From Bombiscardovia apis (GTDB lineage: Bacteria > Actinomycetota > Actinomycetes > Actinomycetales > Bifidobacteriaceae), in NCBI RefSeq assembly GCF_033095945.1, contig NZ_AP026800.1:1873114-1937113 (forward strand): a stretch of 64,000 nucleotides of DNA, read 5' to 3'. The notes below the pieces were generated by a model. It did no database searches. It was not told the DNA's origin and was given only the letters and a program-made list of their open reading frames with translations. The position numbers and the translations under genes are program-made. This document shows positions 62,993 to 64,000 of this stretch, piece by piece; the stretch's first letter is position 1, and every line of letters starts with the position of its first letter.

Positions 62993-63456
62993 ACTTGTCC
63001 GCCAGTCTGTTGCGTGGGTTGTCTGCTCCCTTGAAGCTGTTGCTTATGTACGCCTTGTGAATGCTGAGGTGCATGCTGGTGAGTTTCATTTGCTCGAAGA
63101 GCTACATCTTTGAAAAGTTTCGCCACCTGCATATCTAAAGAAGCAAAGGAGGCGTGCGCTGCGCTGGGCTTGGCACGTATAACCAAATCGCATGACTGCG
63201 GTAAATCGGCCTCGTGTCGAGCGGCAACTGCGCGGAAACGACGCTTGACTCGGTTTCGGGTCACCGCCTTACCTACAGCTTTTGAAACAGCAAGCCCCAT
63301 TCGTCGACCGCGCGTTTCTGAACCATCCTGACTGGGTCTACGGTTGTTGGCAGCCTCATCTCCAGTCAGGAGGTGTAGGACAATATCTCGGCTGGAGACT
63401 CGCTTACGCCGCCGTAAAACCGCGGTGAATTCACGATGACTCTTCAGCCGTTCCAC
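62989..63456 (-). CDS. rnpA: Ribonuclease P protein component
   Basis: The 155-residue basic protein starts at a GTG (63456) with MERLKSHREFTAVLRRRKRVSSRDIVLHL and has the RNP motif RMGLAVSKAVGKAVTRNRVKRRFRAVAA. It binds the catalytic RNA of RNase P in tRNA 5' processing. The C-terminal 35 residues are Gln/His-rich and unusual (HQHAPQHSQGVHKQQ). The gene follows rpmH by 24 bp and overlaps yidD. Confidence 0.95.
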   Translation of the reverse strand: MERLKSHREFTAVLRRRKRVSSRDIVLHLLTGDEAANNRRPSQDGSETRGRRMGLAVSKAVGKAVTRNRVKRRFRAVAARHEADLPQSCDLVIRAKPSAAHASFASLDMQVAKLFKDVALRANETHQHAPQHSQGVHKQQLQGSRQPTQQTGGQV

Positions 63457-63480
63457 CTTGAGTTGCCTATCGTTTCAAGT

Positions 63481-63615
63481 TCAGGCGGAGAGGGACTTGC
63501 GGCCCTTTGCGCGGCGACGGTTAATCAGCGCGCGGCCCGAGCGAGTACGCATACGTGCGCGGAAGCCGTGCTTCATGTGACGGCGACGGTTATTGGGCTG
63601 GAAAGTCCTCTTCAT
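63481..63615 (-). CDS. rpmH: 50S ribosomal protein L34
   Basis: The reverse strand encodes 44 residues beginning [17 protein letters not shown] and ending in KGRKSLSA, the complete L34 sequence pattern. The ATG at 63615 has AGGAGC 7 nt upstream. L34 is a basic protein of the large subunit, and rpmH is the first gene of the operon reading away from dnaA, the conserved origin arrangement. Confidence 0.98.
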   Translation of the reverse strand: MKRTFQPNNRRRHMKHGFRARMRTRSGRALINRRRAKGRKSLSA

Positions 63616-64000
63616 AGTCAATGCTCCTGTTATATAGCCGTGCTAAGGCACAGCTCCTCATGAGTCCAAGCTCTACTAAATTACTAGCTAAGGGGGACTT
63701 AGGCAAAAACTGACTGCCATTTTGCCTAGAGCACACCCGACTTAGAGGGTAGGTGAAGACCCTGTAAAGCCTTGTTATTGCAGAGAAAAGGCCTCACAAG
63801 TTATCCACAAATCACACGTCTGTTATTCACAATTAGCCCCTTACAACACGCGAGCCTGTGGATAAGTGACGATGGTGCGTGCCATTATAGATAAGCAGTT
63901 TTACCTTCGCTAGGCAGTAGACCGAGGTAACACCTTGTGCTGCCCCTCGGCAGTGAGGCTGGCGATTGAGCAAACGACTAGTATTAGAGAGGAGCAGGCT
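63616..64000. other. rpmH-dnaA intergenic region, origin side
   Basis: The last 385 bp contain no complete gene. DnaA-box-like 9-mers are TTATCCACA at 63801-63809 (perfect), TTATTCACA at 63823-63831 and TGTGGATAA at 63857-63865 (perfect, reverse). GAGAGGAG at 63987-63994, six bases before the window end, looks like the ribosome-binding site of dnaA, whose start codon would then be the first bases outside. The dnaA assignment rests on synteny. Confidence 0.8.
63678..63706 (-). promoter_or_regulatory. Predicted rpmH promoter
   Basis: On the reverse strand, TTGCCT (63706-63701) and TAATTT (63683-63678) are spaced by 17 bp and lie about 63 bp before the start codon. Boxes are reasonable matches to the housekeeping consensus. 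Confidence 0.5.

Noticed and set aside
63953..64000. Start of dnaA inside the window at GTG 63953
   Set aside because: The frame is open to the end but the residues do not resemble DnaA; GAGAGGAG at 63987 suggests that the true start lies just outside.

Overview
The window is a bifidobacterial (Bifidobacteriaceae, Actinobacteria) chromosome segment that ends at the replication origin. The right end carries the actinobacterial origin-proximal gene order: cca, NUDIX, DUF6049, murJ fused to a pseudokinase, trxB, parB, parA, rsmG, khpB/jag, yidC, yidD, rnpA, rpmH and the dnaA upstream region. It also has TGTTTCACGTGAAACA parS sites and TTATCCACA DnaA boxes. The family assignment is inferred from this order, the protein families (mycobacterial-type bifunctional Dcd, GH42 beta-galactosidase, G5/DUF348 wall protein) and codon use. 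The species is not determined.

Layout. Positions 1-2400: a truncated DUF3800 gene, class II fructose-bisphosphate aldolase behind a terminator-bearing leader, and dcd. Positions 2533-27588: a large, visibly A+T-richer exopolysaccharide locus. It has a DUF4012 protein, a GtrB-type glycosyltransferase with a GT-C-like membrane protein, four tandem acyltransferase-3 genes (the first broken), LicD, a Wzx flippase with a coupled small membrane protein, a GT2, a polytopic GT-C-like protein, a GT4, a LicB-like permease, a wHTH-LicC-LicA fusion, a Wzy polymerase, a second GT2 and the polyprenyl-phosphate priming transferase. Positions 27700-38850: NAD(P)-binding protein, CMD-cupin protein, rlmB, DUF4032 kinase-like protein, MsmK/UgpC-type ABC ATPase, GH42 beta-galactosidase, a membrane Ser/Thr kinase and a DsbA-like thiol oxidoreductase. 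Positions 39116-42624: tRNA-Thr(UGU), a G5/DUF348/transglycosylase wall protein, rsmA and a LytR_C protein. Positions 42627-64000: the origin-proximal block.

How it fits together. The priming transferase would load the first sugar on undecaprenyl phosphate and the GT2/GT4 enzymes extend the repeat. Wzx and Wzy flip and polymerise it, and the AT3 array would O-acylate it. The LicB, LicC-LicA and LicD homologues form a complete predicted route to decorate a surface glycan with phosphocholine or a similar phospho-substituent. Near the origin, MurJ, Ddl, the wall hydrolase, the kinases and the ParAB/parS system link wall growth and chromosome segregation.

Main points of interest: the acyltransferase array, with a broken member sharing a near-identical tract with an intact one and a fourth member that replaces the conserved RX10H histidine by asparagine; the Lic module with an inverted repeat in front of its HTH fusion gene; a perfect 21-bp hairpin at the likely 5' end of the priming-transferase mRNA with an 11-G tract upstream; a 908-bp parS plus DnaA-box cluster next to parA; and a palindromic 16-mer present in both murJ and rsmG.
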